Notes: generated by a model from the letters alone, not told the origin. Numbered from the stretch's first letter, positions 36,758 to 49,606 are shown. The stretch is DNA of 64,000 nucleotides from Jacaranda mimosifolia (GCA_018894105.1 CM032121.1:5312507-5376506); one strand, 5' to 3'. Numbers and translations: made by a program.

Positions 36758-37654
36758 TTAATTTGTCAGCATTGCAACTATGCAAACTAATACTATGATA
36801 AATCCTACAGCCCACACCCAACATATCCACTTTTTGCTTTCCTTCTTCATCTGCTTTGCATAGAAGAGACTGTTGGTCCCACCACTGATAAAGCTACCTG
36901 CATTGGCAACATTATGCTCAATGTCATCAATCTGTTCCCCTTGAGTCTCCACCATAACAGCCATATCAAGAAACACCTGATGGAGCTTATTCAAACTCCT
37001 CCAAATATCCATCACAGCCTCATGCCTCTCTTTGTTCTTCAAATTCATATCTGCCCTTCCTTCAAATATTTCAACCTTCCCATTTCCTGAAACTAGATTC
37101 TCAGTCACTTCTTCACTTGGGTGCTCCCCTGTTGTATTATAGTACCTCCTCCTAAGGCCCTCTTTGTAATCTGACATAATCTTTTCTCTTAAAGTTTGGA
37201 AGCCATTCATAATGTCTTTAAGCTTGGTTCTCAGTCCATTAGTAGTCGAAATCCTCGTTCTATCAACAGCACTGCCTTCTGCATATCTCACAGACAACCT
37301 CCGGTTGGCTATGTTGGATCTGTCGAGGACTTCAAGTCTGGCCTTGACTATCTTGGCTTTTCTTAGTACAGCAACCATGTCTGAATCCATTCTATCCCTT
37401 AGCCCACGAAGGATTTTGGCGCTGTAAGTGGACTTAGTCTCCTCATTCAAACTTTGAAGATCAAGCAAGAGATCAGTGATCTCTTTCATATCTTCCTTGA
37501 TTACTTCAACTTCCTGGAAGAACTGAGAAAGATTGTCTTCATCTGTGTGGCTGAGTTGCCCCATCTCTAAGTCCCTCTCTTCTTCAAGATCCAAGTGGGC
37601 TTTCTTCTTCAACTTCATATAACTTAAAAACGACTCCGTCATAAGATCATTCAT
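36758..37654 (-). CDS. SYP112: Syntaxin of the SYP11 group (SYP112-like), Qa-SNARE
   Basis: A single coding exon gives a 298-residue plasma-membrane or cell-plate Qa-SNARE that drives vesicle fusion. The start MNDLMTESFLSYMKLKK is the signature start of the SYP11 group. An upstream in-frame ATG would add 13 residues, but it lies in the leader next to a splice acceptor. In order: N-terminal Habc helices (about residues 35-150), linker, SNARE motif (about 205-265, zero-layer Gln within VETQGEQIDDIE), and a C-terminal membrane anchor (WICWVWAVGFIIVLVCIVAML). The NEETKST and KILRGLRDRM blocks fit SYP112 better than KNOLLE/SYP111. A 108-bp leader intron fits at 37684-37791 (GTATGC..CGCAG). It is convergent with the epimerase gene, 440 bp away. 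Confidence 0.92.
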   Translation of the reverse strand: MNDLMTESFLSYMKLKKKAHLDLEEERDLEMGQLSHTDEDNLSQFFQEVEVIKEDMKEITDLLLDLQSLNEETKSTYSAKILRGLRDRMDSDMVAVLRKAKIVKARLEVLDRSNIANRRLSVRYAEGSAVDRTRISTTNGLRTKLKDIMNGFQTLREKIMSDYKEGLRRRYYNTTGEHPSEEVTENLVSGNGKVEIFEGRADMNLKNKERHEAVMDIWRSLNKLHQVFLDMAVMVETQGEQIDDIEHNVANAGSFISGGTNSLFYAKQMKKESKKWICWVWAVGFIIVLVCIVAMLTN

Positions 37655-38192
37655 CTTGACAACAATTTTGCTCAAGGCCCTATCTGCGATCAATCAAGAA
37701 ATAATATAAGACAAGATTAATCAAACACATCTGTTTATCTATTCTTTGATTACATGCAAGAAAAGAGGATCAAGAAAGAAAATTGGCATACCTTTCTCAA
37801 TACTCAAAAAAAGAAAGATCGTTTTCTTGGAATCAAAATGAACGGTCAGACCTGAATCAAAATATATGAGAATTCAACAGTTTACAGGGGGAAAAAAAAA
37901 GAAAAGAAAAGAAAAAGAAACACAAATAAAGGGGTTCAAGAAAAATTCTTTGATTATTATGATGACTTATAAAATCTGATGAAACTGAAGTTTGATGATC
38001 AAACCTTTAAGAAGTCAATGGCTTAATCACCCTTTCTTCTCTTCTTGTTCTTGTTCTTCCCTCTTTCTCAGTGTGGGTCTTTCTGAGAGTGCAGTGAGGA
38101 AGAATGGAGGAAAATGGTTACAATGATGAAAATTTTGTGAAGAAAGAAAAAATTTTGAGGAACTAATGGAGAAGAATTGTGACCACTGCGGT

Positions 38193-38228
38193 TTTAAATA
38201 TTTGAAATTCTTCCTCATAGCCGTTTGG
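38193..38228 (-). promoter_or_regulatory. SYP112-like promoter: TATA-like box and MSA-like element
   Basis: On the minus strand CCAAACGGCTA (about 38218-38228) carries the AACGG core of the M-phase-specific activator element and matches 10 of 11 consensus positions. About 20 bp downstream is TATTTAAA (38193-38200). A second AACGGTCA lies in the leader at 37841-37848. MSA elements bind three-repeat MYB factors in cytokinesis genes such as KNOLLE; use here is inferred. Confidence 0.45.
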
Positions 38229-38229
38229 A

Positions 38230-39270
38230 GTATGAAACCCCGCTAAGGTCGGTTAAATCAGTTAGTTGTGGCACGACGTCGTTATTATATATTAAATTAA
38301 TTGACAGATTTTTTGCACTGAAAACCAGTTTTTTGTATTTTCTATTATATTAGTAATTGTGGGAGGAAAAAAAAGAAAATTTTTCAAAGCAAGTTCGACA
38401 AAAATATTTGGGATTTGCATATATTTTGATTCATCGAGGTGCAGTTAAGGCAATAAATTTTTATTGTCAAAAAAATAAAATGAAAAATTAGTAATTGCTC
38501 CCAAAAGAAAACAAAAAAAGTGAAGATTAATATTTGTAAATCAGTCTTTTAAAGGTGGAAAGAATTTTAACCTAAGAAATTTTCAAAAATAAACTCTAAT
38601 ATTCTTTGTGTGGAGTTGAATGTTTGAAAGTCAATTACAAATTAATAGCTTTTTTTAAATAAAATTACAAATTAATAGTTTTAAAATTATAATATCATCA
38701 ATATTTTTTGACACAATAAAACTTATTTTATAAAACCAAATCGCCATACGAGTGTGCTTAGTCATTGCTTGTAAGAATTTATATTTCCAAAAAAAGAAAA
38801 AAAAAATGATTAGAATACAAATGTTTCAAATGATTCCAAAATTCAAATAAATTATAAATCCAACATCATAATAAAAAAATACCGAAGAATTATTACTCCA
38901 AATTTAAAGTACATACTAACTTGAAATTATACAAACAATTTTAGTGGATTTAATTTTGTAGACTTAAGAGTCTTAGTCCTGAAATGTTAATCACAACAAA
39001 CCCTTACCCTTTGTAAACGACATTATAACTTTATGAGCCAGAGTCTGCCCCCATTGAAATATTGCCATGGGAACATCTTATTTTATTGGAAAATTTTGCA
39101 AATGATCAAAAAGACAAAGTGACAGTGTGTAGTTTAATTACAAACAATTCTCTATCACAGTACTTGTTTACATGGTCAATTTCATCCAAGATATACATTC
39201 CATTAGGTTATACTTTCTCCTATGATCCCAAGAAAAGAATTCATACAGTACCATTTGGCCGCGGCAGGCA
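38230..39270. other. Intergenic DNA between the SYP112-like and COAD genes
   Basis: The stretch is AT-rich with A-rich runs and shows no coding frame with recognised similarity. It contains distal upstream sequence of the syntaxin gene and, at its end, the 3' untranslated region of COAD (minus strand). Confidence 0.6.
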
Positions 39271-42200
39271 CTAAAGCTGGCTTTCCGCCTGCACCTTCCT
39301 GAGCTTCTCAGCTTCAAGTTTCCTCAATGCTGTAGAACTCAATTTATCTCCACTTGATTCTTCAGGGACTAAATCAACTACTTCAATCTGCAGAAGATTT
39401 CATATCTTTAGTTTTTGTGTTGAGGATAGGACAACATAGTAGTTTGCGCAGATTGAATAACTAGAAACCTTTAACTGAGAGAGACCTCTCTCAGCCCTCT
39501 TCTTGTTGACAGATAGTCCTCCAGGATATGTTTCCTTACTGTCACACAAGCAGCTTGAGTTAGCTACACCATAACATCTGAAAGATTCTAATGGATAAAT
39601 TTATCAAAATATTTAAACTTAGGAATACAGAGTGATATGTTTGCCTGTTTATGTATATAAATGTTTTTTCATCTAGGTAAGAAGTGCAAGTCCTCCAATA
39701 TGTGCTTGTGTATGCATCAACGACATCTGTTACATTCTAGACAGGTTCACATACTTCAAAAATGTGCAATATGACTAAAGATTAACAATTCTTTGTAATA
39801 AAAAGTTATTAAGAGTGATAATGGTAAACAGCAAGAGTCTATTCTGTTAAAAATACAGGCTGCTATGTGCCTTGTCTGATGCAAAAACAAAGCAAAATAG
39901 TCGACAGGTTAATTTTTTTCATTTCTGTTCATCATTATCACATTAGAAAAGTTAAAACCTATGGTATTTGATATGCTAATGATTTTAGGCTCAGTGTACC
40001 TTTGAAGGTAAAAATTCTATCCAACAGACATGTTCTCTCAGCAGTAATATTGATATAAACTGATAATAATTACCAGAAGTACGATAGGAGGAAAACCAAG
40101 TTCCATGAGATGGCAATAATTCCTTTACGATCTTTATTATCGTAACTGCTGCCCCTAATAGTGCTAAAACGGTTTATGTTACTTTAACCTTTTGAAATAT
40201 CCATTCTGTAACTTCTATGGATTTATGAAATCAAAATTGCTTCAAAAGTGTTTTTCCTTTTCTTTGTCAATATTATAATGCATTATGCTATTACTCGGTC
40301 AGCAATTTATTTATTCCACGGCATTCCCAAATTTTTAAGTGTATGAAGAAAGCATCATAGGCTCCCTAGGAAAATTTATAACTTCAATTTTAGCATATTC
40401 GGAGTGCTAACCAAAATAAATTCATAGATGATAGTTTCACATTCTAAACCCCACAACAATGCAACGAAGAGAGAGAAGAACAAGAGCCTCAATATGAAAA
40501 AGGAAGTGGTTTTGTATTTGAATAGAAATCAAAGAAAAGAAACAGTATTGCAGAAAATACAATTCCCATAAAATATATGGACCTGACAACAATAGCCTCC
40601 AATTTATCATCAACTATCGATGGACCATAAGGATCCACAATTGGTTCTACTTGCACAACCAGCTCCGGTTTAACAGACTGAAGAGAAAAATGCCAGGGGA
40701 AAAAAGTTAGATTTATCTTCACGATAATACAAGATGAAAATTCAGAAGTTTGAAATTAGAGGAAGATAATAAGAGGTCACAGGCCTGATGGCCTTTGAAT
40801 AGATCAACAACCATAGTCTGGTTATGACGCATATATCAGAATTTTGCCTTCATGAATAGAAAGTTATATACTTTCTAATAGAACTAGATGGAAAAACCAT
40901 CAAATCTTAATACGTAGATCAAATAAAGCATAAGCTGCTCAACCCAGTATCTCAAATTCCTAGAGAAGAAAACTCTTCAGTCTAGACTCAATGATAGATG
41001 ACACCAGCCATGTCAATTGAAAATAGAAAAACAAAACAGAAAGTATCTTCTTCACATGTAACAAGTACCTTGATGTAATCTTCAACATTTTTCATTCTTT
41101 GTTCAATTGGCTCTATCAGTTCAGAATACTGCAAAAAAAGTTCAAATACATCACAACATTTCCAATTTTCTACAGGAATGAAAGATCAGAGATGAGATGC
41201 ACGAGAATAGTACAACATATGGGAGATAACATTGTGTAAGAAATGAACATGGGTCCCAATTGGTGCATGTTATGCGACAATGTCTTTGAAAGTTCCCCTT
41301 CAAATCTTGCATATGGAACTTGAAGACAGCCATCTAATCTTGGGCCTGGAAGTACTGGGGCAATAGGGCCTATTGAGCCGATCAATATCTCTAAGTTGAA
41401 TTTTTAGAAGGATTACAGAACTATGAATTTTCAACAGGTTTGAATCAAGTCAGGAAGCATGTCCTTATTGAATGCAGACTTTCATCAACAGACTCATCTA
41501 TTTCCTAAAAAATGAATGAATATAGATGACTTTACAAGTATATCAAATCCTAATTGGAACAACCTGTACTATATGTCATGAAATACGAATTTAGTTAGGT
41601 CAGACAAGCTAACTCAGAGGTTTATAACTTTTTTAAGATTCTGACTAGGAAGCTTGTTCCAATCCTGGTTCTGTCCCTTGTCCTAATGGTGTTAGTTGTA
41701 GCTCACTTGAGCACTAATTTGGTTCCAAATTCTTAGTAGTTTTGAACAAAATATCAGTATTTATATAGAGTCCACCACATTTCGGTTTAGCAATTACAAA
41801 GGACTGCCAAGCATTGGATGATTCACTTTCAAACACCCCAATCAAATTCCAATAAATGTCCCAAACAAATTGGTGGCCTCTTACAGGAGAAAACCGACAA
41901 CCATATTTTCCTAGACACAAATAAAGACATCATCAAAACCAACTCTGCCATCACAAAAATGTTCTTACATATTAAATGCACATAGCATAATTTTGCCCAA
42001 AAAGAGAATAACACGAGAATTATTTGTACCTGTTTGTTAGTGAGCATCGCGCCATCGCAAACACCAACCACAATTCGATCCCTCGCCACCACCGCCGCAG
42101 CCTGCAAAATTAAAACAATCAACCAAAGATCATTGCATTGCGCAGAACTAATTGCACACAGAGGACCTTGAGGAACTGGCGATGGCCATCGTGCAAGCGA

Positions 42201-42289
42201 TCGAAGGTGCCACCGAGAACCACCGCGCCGTACGAATTGGGAGGCGATATACTTGAATTGGGACCTGTCTTCTCATCCAAAGTCGCCAT
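39271..42289 (-). CDS. COAD: Phosphopantetheine adenylyltransferase (CoA biosynthesis), six exons
   Basis: Transfers AMP from ATP to 4'-phosphopantetheine, giving dephospho-CoA, the penultimate step of CoA synthesis. Minus-strand exons: 42167-42289, 42030-42101, 41069-41128, 40583-40677, 39469-39538, 39271-39387, totalling 178 codons plus stop, about the size known for plant COAD. The nucleotidyltransferase signature is [11 protein letters not shown] in exon 1 (HxGH-type ATP site). The family block [16 protein letters not shown] is in exon 2, [11 protein letters not shown] in exon 4, and the second ATP-binding signature LSSTALR in exon 6. The first intron donor is a weak GTCCTC; other borders are ordinary. 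The protein has no evident targeting peptide, so a cytosolic site is likely. Confidence 0.93.
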
Positions 42290-42973
42290 TTTTTTTGGAC
42301 TGTTGCACAGAAAAAGGTGGAGCTTTGGTTGACTTCAAAGTGAGACAAAAATCTTGCAGAATGAAGGAAAGAAAATTAGTTATAGCAACATATATACACT
42401 AATACACACACACAAGTGCGTGCCCCAACCCCCAAACAAAATTTGATGTCAGTTAATGGGGGTGGATTTGGTTTCGTTTGAGTAGAGATCTAAAATGTTA
42501 AAGAGGCATTTCAAGTACATTGAATCTGGATTAATACTGTTTTGGAATAAGTGCCAACCAATGATATTCTTCATCTAGTCCTAAACTTAATGATGAGCTT
42601 GAGTTTTGAAAATAAGTTAAGAATTTTAATATTTTATTTGAAAGTTTATAAGTTTTTTTTAAAAAAGATTACTAAATATTTTATAACTCTCAGTGTATCT
42701 TATTAAATATTTTGAAGAACTTATAAACTCAATCAAATATGCTCTAACTCTTTCAATTAGAAAACATAATTTAATTTTGGAAAAATGAGAGAGCCTGATT
42801 AAAAGATACAATTGCGGCCATTGTTCATTAAACAATTGAAAAGTATGGCTCTAAAATAATTTGATCGTTTTGCGCATATATTGTGAGTATGAATAGTCAA
42901 ATTCTTGTGGCTTTTATCAGTTATAAAATACATGTACTATCTCAAAAGATTGTTTAGTTTGAACCAAAATATA
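42290..42973. other. COAD upstream region
   Basis: Contains the minus-strand promoter and leader of COAD, then AT-rich spacer up to the Mutator-like element. A CA-rich microsatellite is near 42401-42415. No other gene was seen. Confidence 0.55.
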
Positions 42974-42982
42974 TATAATTTT

Positions 42983-45129
42983 GGGAAATTTTCAATTTTG
43001 GTCCCCTAAGTATGTCACTAATTCAATTTTAATCCCCGTGTTTTCACTTGTATTATATTGTATCCCCAAAGTTTCATTTTTTCATTCAATCTCATCCCTC
43101 CGTTAACTTCACCGTTTAATAGCTAACTACAACATCACATGCACCTCACGTGATTTGAAGAAGTCAGAATTCTTTCACTTGCAGCGGGCTTCATTCTTGA
43201 AAACTGAAAGACAAGCAAAATCCCCAAATCAATATAAACCCTAGCTTCTAATACTCTACTAAATTCGACCATTGCTTCGATTAAATGAAGAAAATGTTGC
43301 TGATTTAGAGGTATGTCAACTTAGTGTTGAAGATTCTACACATTTGGAGTGAAAACGAAGTTGGGCAAGGCATCAAAGGATAGGCTCAAATTGTTCCGCG
43401 GTGAATGGAAAAACTCAACCCTTGGAACACCGAATTATGATAAGTTTTATGTTCTCAATCAGAATACTTTGAGTAATGGAGAAACCCTATTTGATTGTTA
43501 GGGAAATGACTCAATACTTTAAGTAGCTAGCTTTTCTTTGTCATGCTCTGCCTATATGACTGCGTCCATGTTACTTGTGTTCCTTCCAAGTTTTGGCCTC
43601 AATACTCCTTTATAAACAAATCTTCAACGTACATCACAGTAGCTATCTTCTCTTTCTCATGCTTCTGCCTATATGACCAGAGAATAGCGTATCTTATTCA
43701 TTTCTAAATCTAAATTTATTAGAGAAATTTGCATAGTTGTTTTCAACGACATTCTGACCTAGTTGGATACTTGGATTACATAACTCACATTCCCACAGGC
43801 TGATATATGTTAACAATTTTATTATTAATTAAATCAGGATGAAGTGCTTAGATATTGAAGATGTTAATCAATAAATCCAACTCTGAGAAAAAAGTGCAGT
43901 TATGAATGAATTAATGAATCCTAAATTTCTTGGTATTTAAGTACCATAGACTAACAAATAAACTTTCCAACTTTAACATAGTTTTTTTATGTTTAGTTTT
44001 AAAAAATTTATTGTTTGTAGTCAAAATATGTAAATGTTGTTTGTAGTACAAAATTTATATATTTTGTGTTGGAATTTTTTGATGTAAATGTTGTTTGTTG
44101 AAATTGCATTGCCCGAATTTATTTAATTTACTAATTTTAATTATTGGTTGATGGTTGAGGGTGATATACTTGTTGCATTTGACAGTGTGCATTTTTGTAT
44201 TTTTGTTTGTTATGCAGATTTGGTTGGGGTTAGAAAAAACTTGTCTATCAAGATGAAAGGGAATTCAAACAATATATCTTCTTTAAATGTAAGTATCAAA
44301 TTTTTTGCTTTTATACTTTTTTGGTTTTGTTTTGTTTTGTTTTTCATGTTTTTACTCACATGTTAACTATTACAATGTACAGGTTAGACAAACTTCAAAC
44401 ATGAATATTCCAATGATTGTGAGAGGTGGCATGAATTTTGTGATGATTTCTAAATTAAAAGCTATAGTTGGAGGTCAAAAGAAGAAGGAAAAGGATGGAT
44501 CCAAAAAATCTAGAGGAAAAGGGAAGAATTCTGAGGGTTGATTAAGTTTGAGTGGATTGTAGTTGATTGTACTTTTTTTGTAGTAATTTGGTGATGGATA
44601 GTGATGAATTTGTGGATTTGTTTTCTATTTTTTTTTCCTATTTTTTCTGCTGTTTTTTTTTCCCATTTTTCTGTTAATGTAGTAGCTTCCCGTGACTTTT
44701 GTTTGTTACTTTTTTTAATTCAATCATTGCCCAGTTTATAATTTTAAGTTGTTTGAATTATTTAAGTTTGGAGGTCCACCATAGTGTCATGTATCTTCAA
44801 GAAATATGACTTTTAACCTACTGCAAAATAATCACAGGAAGATGCCACTTTTTTCCTAAATAATCACAAAGAGACTAAAACCATGCTAATTTGGAGTCAA
44901 AGAGACTGATATAGAAGGAAAATATGCAGGAAAAGGGTTGTTCTGGTAGGAAAGGGCGCCAAAAATTCCCTCCAATTATCAACCGTTAGCTATTAAACGG
45001 TGGAATTAACGGAGGGACAAGATTGAATGAAAAAATGGAACTTTGGGGATGTAATGTGATATAAGTGAAAATACGGGGACCAAAATTGAATTAATGGCAT
45101 ACTTGGGAAACCAAAATTGAAATTATCCC
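42983..45129. mobile_element. Non-autonomous Mutator-like element (MULE) with long terminal inverted repeats
   Basis: The 2,147-bp element has 145-bp terminal inverted repeats (42983-43127 and 44985-45129), about 86% identical by my alignment (20 differences), and a perfect 9-bp target duplication TATAATTTT (42974-42982 and 45130-45138), which is Mutator-superfamily size. The termini start GGGAAATTTTCAATTTTGG and GGGATAATTTCAATTTTGG. No transposase domain was found. The interior holds short open frames and possible splice borders (near 44289 and 44383); a lysine-rich open segment ends at 44541. It could carry captured host gene pieces, but I could not name a source. Confidence 0.9.
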
Positions 45130-45138
45130 TATAATTTT

Positions 45139-45483
45139 CTTATGTATTATTATTTTTTCCGAATGTGCTAGAACTTAGGATTAGGTTTGTTTAAATGTAC
45201 TGGAATTTAAGCTTGAAAGTTTCTCTATATTCAATTCGAATTCTACTCATTTAAAATCGTATTTAAAATTAATCACATTTAATTGATTATTATTAAAAAT
45301 AATCAGATCAATTTTCAACTCAAGTCCCTTGGCCCTCTGAACCAATTTATTGAGATGTTAGTTGTTGTGGTTAAATTTTAGTCTCATCAATAAAACCCAT
45401 TGATTACAAAAGTTACATTGATTGAATCAACTTGATTATTCAAAAATACTTTATCCAATAGTATATGAACTCTTTTTACGCCT
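45139..45483. other. AT-rich spacer
   Basis: Noncoding sequence between the MULE and the plastid-derived insertion. Nothing recognisable. Confidence 0.5.
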
Positions 45484-45850
45484 ATGATCAGATTGGACAG
45501 TACCAAAACAAAGATTGGCAGCCTCTTCTATACCTGTCATATTCGAATCTCATACAGACAGTTGGAAACAACAATAATTTTTATTTTTACTTTGCATCGT
45601 ATAGCTAAAAAAGAAAATTCAAGCAAATGGCATTCATATGAAAAAGACCAATTAATTGATTCCAAAAAATAATTTGAAGTATATTCATTATCTAATCAAA
45701 AAGAGAATTTTCAAAAATTCTATAGATATGATCTTTTATCATATAAATTTCTTAATTATAAAAATAAAAGGGAATGTTTTTTTTATAGATCTCTGCTTCA
45801 AGGAAATAAGAACCAAGAGATTTGTTATAAATTTCTTATAACATGCCTAA
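45484..45850 (+). pseudogene. ycf1: Nuclear insertion of plastid ycf1 sequence (NUPT)
   Basis: The stretch encoding SYEKDQLIDSKK (near 45637-45671) is followed by nucleotides near 45707-45754 that in another frame read [15 protein letters not shown]. Both are segments I recognise from the plastid Ycf1 (Tic214) protein, in the right order. The translation shifts frame after DSKK, and stops are frequent, so it is a decayed fragment. The edges are uncertain; AT-rich frames up to about 46028 may also belong. In the plastid, ycf1 is essential for protein import; here it has no function. Confidence 0.7.
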
Positions 45851-46067
45851 AAAAACCCTTTTTGATATAAATAATTTTACTTGTTTCTTTCTCTTGTTTG
45901 AGACAAGTTGTGAAGATAGAATATTCTATTTCTTTACAGTGAAAGAAGTTGGAACGAAGTTGTTAATAATAAATATGCGTCGATATGTCAAAGCGAACTA
46001 TTATTCTTTTAGACTCAATAGGCTGTAAGAAAAATGAAGTATGTTACTGTCCTGCATTTGAACGTTT

Positions 46068-48568
46068 CTACAATTTCCTTACCATGATTAGGCATTCCTT
46101 CAAAAAATTGTTAAGCTGAGAAGCATATACATCAGGGAAAGTCCGGAAATGGTCGACGTGAGGAGATGAGCCAAAATTAAAAGAGAACACTTGTTTCCCT
46201 CTCCTCCTCTGATCCTCGATAAATGATTCTACTGCTTGAAATGGAATGACCTTGTCTCGGGTACTGTACAAATAAAGCTGGGGGCAGGGAGGCTGGTTCT
46301 TTGAAAGGACAGAAATGATCTTTGTCAACCTCCTGGTGAAAACCACAAACAAGAACTACTCTTTACATTTAATCTTTTGTCCTTCTCTTTTCTCTTCAGA
46401 CAAACCAAAACAAGAACTACCATCATTTTAAGTTAAGCAAGTTTGGTATGTTCTGTAATATCTTTCCAGGAGGAAATAATCTCAGGTCATTCAAACTAAC
46501 ACAGGAAATCTTGTGGAGATTAAACAAATACTTACCAGTTTACATCAGGCAAGTTGAGCATATAGGAGAAGAACTTCTCAAATGCAAGTAACAGCAAGCT
46601 TTCAATTATAACAGGTTCCTTCTCTTCTATCCTTGATCCGTTTATTCCACTTCCCAATTGAGTTGCTCCTCCTGTCTTAGTAGAGGGATAAGTAGCAGAG
46701 CTGTTTTTCTTTAGCAGGGCTGTTGTAAATCCAGCAGCCCATACCTGAAACAGTAGTGGTCATTTGAGATGCATGCCTCTTTGCACAATCAATCAATAAG
46801 GTTTCCAATAAATTTCATTTATCTTAGACATCAATATAACTAGACTACAAAACCACAGGTTAAACTAAAACCCCACAGTATGTGGATTAAAGCCACAGGT
46901 GATCTTCACTTAAAGATCATCTATAAAAATTTTAGCCTTTCTTTGCTTGAGAAATCACTAGGCTAGAACACCAATTTTGAGCAGCAACATTAACCCAAGA
47001 CAAAGTCACATGTAAAACAGAAAAGTGAGTTCTTCAGCTATGTTTGGAAACGGAAAGGAAAAGACGTTGAGAACAAAGTTCCCTCACATTTTCCTTTTGG
47101 ACAGAATAGGGATCAATTTAAGTACTTTTTGCATGGAGTTGCATGCTATGAGGAACAAATGACAGAACGTATTAATTAACAAATAACTCCAATAATTATG
47201 TTTTAGCTAAAAAATTTCTTCGCATTTCTTTCAAAACCAGACATCTAAAAAAAAGGAAGATATTTTTCTCTAGTGCTTTGTCCACTATAAAAGGTTCAAA
47301 CCTAGCCAAAGAAAAACCATGAAAGGGAAAGGATCCACGTTCTACATGTATATGCATGGGTATGGGGTCAAAGATATTTTAGAAAATAAAAATAAAAAAC
47401 CTTGCTTAGCAGAATGTGGAACAGTTACATAAACTTCAAATTAAACAAGACAAACACTCAAAAGCTGATGGTAGTTGTCCCAACATGCTAAAGCACCAAT
47501 ATTAGAAGTATACAAGGGACTATAGCCTAAGGTTCTTGCAATCCACATTCTATTGCCCAAGGAATATCAATGATTTATACAAGAATTAAAGAATTTTTCT
47601 ATAGTAATCCATTAACTGAAAATGGCCATCGGCTCAGAAGTCAGAACAAGCAGTATATTCATATACCAATGCAATAAAGATTTAAGAATAGACCACTTTC
47701 CTATCAAGATTAAAGCAGAGAATTCAATCGCTAAAACGTATTTAGCACAAACCTTAGGATCTATATTGGGGTCTCCTCCTGAGTCCACAATGCATCCTTT
47801 AATCTTCTCCAATAAATCTCGTCTATCTTTCAAATTATCAAGAATGGCGCCGTACCTGTCAAAGAAACAAGAGTTTATCGAACTTACCTGCAATCCTTAG
47901 CTAAATGCACGACTATTAAAATCAAATCATAAAGAGCGAATGAATGAATCAACCTACGCTAGCCAACCGGTATTGCTAAAGGTGTGGAAGATCAAGAACC
48001 GCTCGCCACCATCCTCATTCGACAACCACGACGCGAGCTCGCGAGCCAAACTCTCAATCCTCTGCTCCAGCTTCCTTCCCAAATCAAACGACAGCGCATC
48101 CCTCACAGAAGCCACAAAAGTAACAGCATGAATACCCTTGGCATTGTACAGTTCAATATACCTCCTCAAGTGCTTCGGCTTCGCCCCCAGCCATCCCAAC
48201 ATCACGACCGCAACCTCGGGCCCTTTATCCTCAACAACAATCCCATTTTCTCGAGCATTGACGCTTGGTCCGGAAGCAAAGTTCCAGCGGAAAGAGTTGT
48301 CCTCCGAGCCAAAAAGAAGGCGATCGCGATAATTGCTGGAAATGGAGAAATGGTATGCCCCGAAAACCGGGAAAGTGTTGAAAGACGAGCCATAGAGAGA
48401 TTTGGGAAATGAGTGGTTGTGGGAAAGAAGGGAGACTGAAGAGAATCGGCATGGAGAGCGAAGCTGTTTCGTTCTATCGAAGTGGACCTGCAAACGGGGG
48501 GTTTTGAGGAGGAGGGAATGGGGAAATTGACGATTGGAGGAGTGGAAAATGCGAGCAGAAGCCGCCAT
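46068..48568 (-). CDS. DUF829 / TMEM53-like alpha/beta-hydrolase-fold protein, four exons
   Basis: Minus-strand exons: 47958-48568, 47753-47855, 46536-46744, 46332 down to 46068, totalling 395 codons plus stop. The start was placed at the Met of [15 protein letters not shown]; an in-frame Met at 48622 would add 18 residues. The first ~100 residues are rich in Ser and basic residues, suggesting a plastid or mitochondrial transit peptide. The DUF829 domain follows: [19 protein letters not shown] (nucleophile-elbow-preceding strand and oxyanion region), the [12 protein letters not shown] block at the exon 1 end, and in the last exon [12 protein letters not shown] (catalytic Asp region) and [16 protein letters not shown] (catalytic His region). 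Proteins of this family lack a proven enzyme role; hydrolase activity is inferred from fold. Confidence 0.88.
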
Positions 48569-49601
48569 AGAAGCTATAATCACTGGTAGAAGAAAGACAT
48601 ATGGAGAGAATTTTTCAGACAACAGAAATATACGGGTTCTTTACTTCTTTCCGGCGGAGAATCCGATGTCCCGGAGCTGGGCTGTTGCTTGTACGATGCT
48701 TGTACGAAAGCCCGTTTTCACAGCCCCAACCGATTTCTTCGGGGATATCCATTTGCTAGACGAGGAGCAGATACAATTGCTGTAATGCCCTCATGCAATG
48801 TATGAAAATCCAATACTGCCCCCCAGGCCCTCGGCCGTGGAAAGAGTGGAAGCCGAAGATCAATCCTAATACCTTAATCGTGGAGACCTTAGTTTGGTTC
48901 GGTGATATCACCTTCACATGTATAAATAAAAAATTCAAAATTCGAATTCTAATAAATTTTAAAAATTGAGTATGATCTAGCGATATTATTCTAAATATGA
49001 AATTTGAGATTTAAATTATGATAAATTTTTAACGTGTGCATATTTGTTAAAAAACAATATAACTCTAATTGGTCCTAAATTAGCATGCAGGTTTTAAAAT
49101 TAATAAAAAAAGATACTGAAACCCTAATCCATCCAATCCAATTGATTAGTCATTTTTTTTCTTCCAAACCTTGATAAATAGACTTCTGGCCTCCAACAAC
49201 TTTCAGCTTAGTAAATGAAGATTAATTCATTATACTATTATCTGCTATTATTTTATAAAAGAAATTGCTACATAAAAATAGTTGATAGTACGTTCAAAAT
49301 AAAAATTTAAATACCCAACTACTTTATTACAGAAGAAGTTCTATTATATTAGATCAACTTAATTTAATCCGCTAACAAAAAATAATCTACACTTTGTATT
49401 CAAATTATATGAGCACCTTCAATTCCAACACATTCACAACGCATAATTCGTTATACGACTCAGTGCTATGAATATTAACATTTTCAAAAATTACAAGTAA
49501 GACTTTCTTAAAACAATTTTATTTATTCTTTGCACCGAATATATATTCAAACTCTTCTGACTAAGTATTAAAAAACTCCATCATCCTAAGTATTTGTTGT
49601 G
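48569..49601. other. Intergenic DNA between the DUF829 gene and the Gypsy element
   Basis: Contains the upstream region of the minus-strand DUF829 gene, then AT-rich sequence with no recognised gene. It ends at the target copy CTTTC (49602-49606). Confidence 0.55.
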
Positions 49602-49606
49602 CTTTC

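Noticed and set aside
43150..44541. A functional gene inside the MULE
   Set aside because: Short frames with possible splice borders exist, but no domain or complete frame could be assembled.
47984..48412. 142-codon plus-strand open frame
   Set aside because: Antisense shadow of exon 1 of the DUF829 gene.
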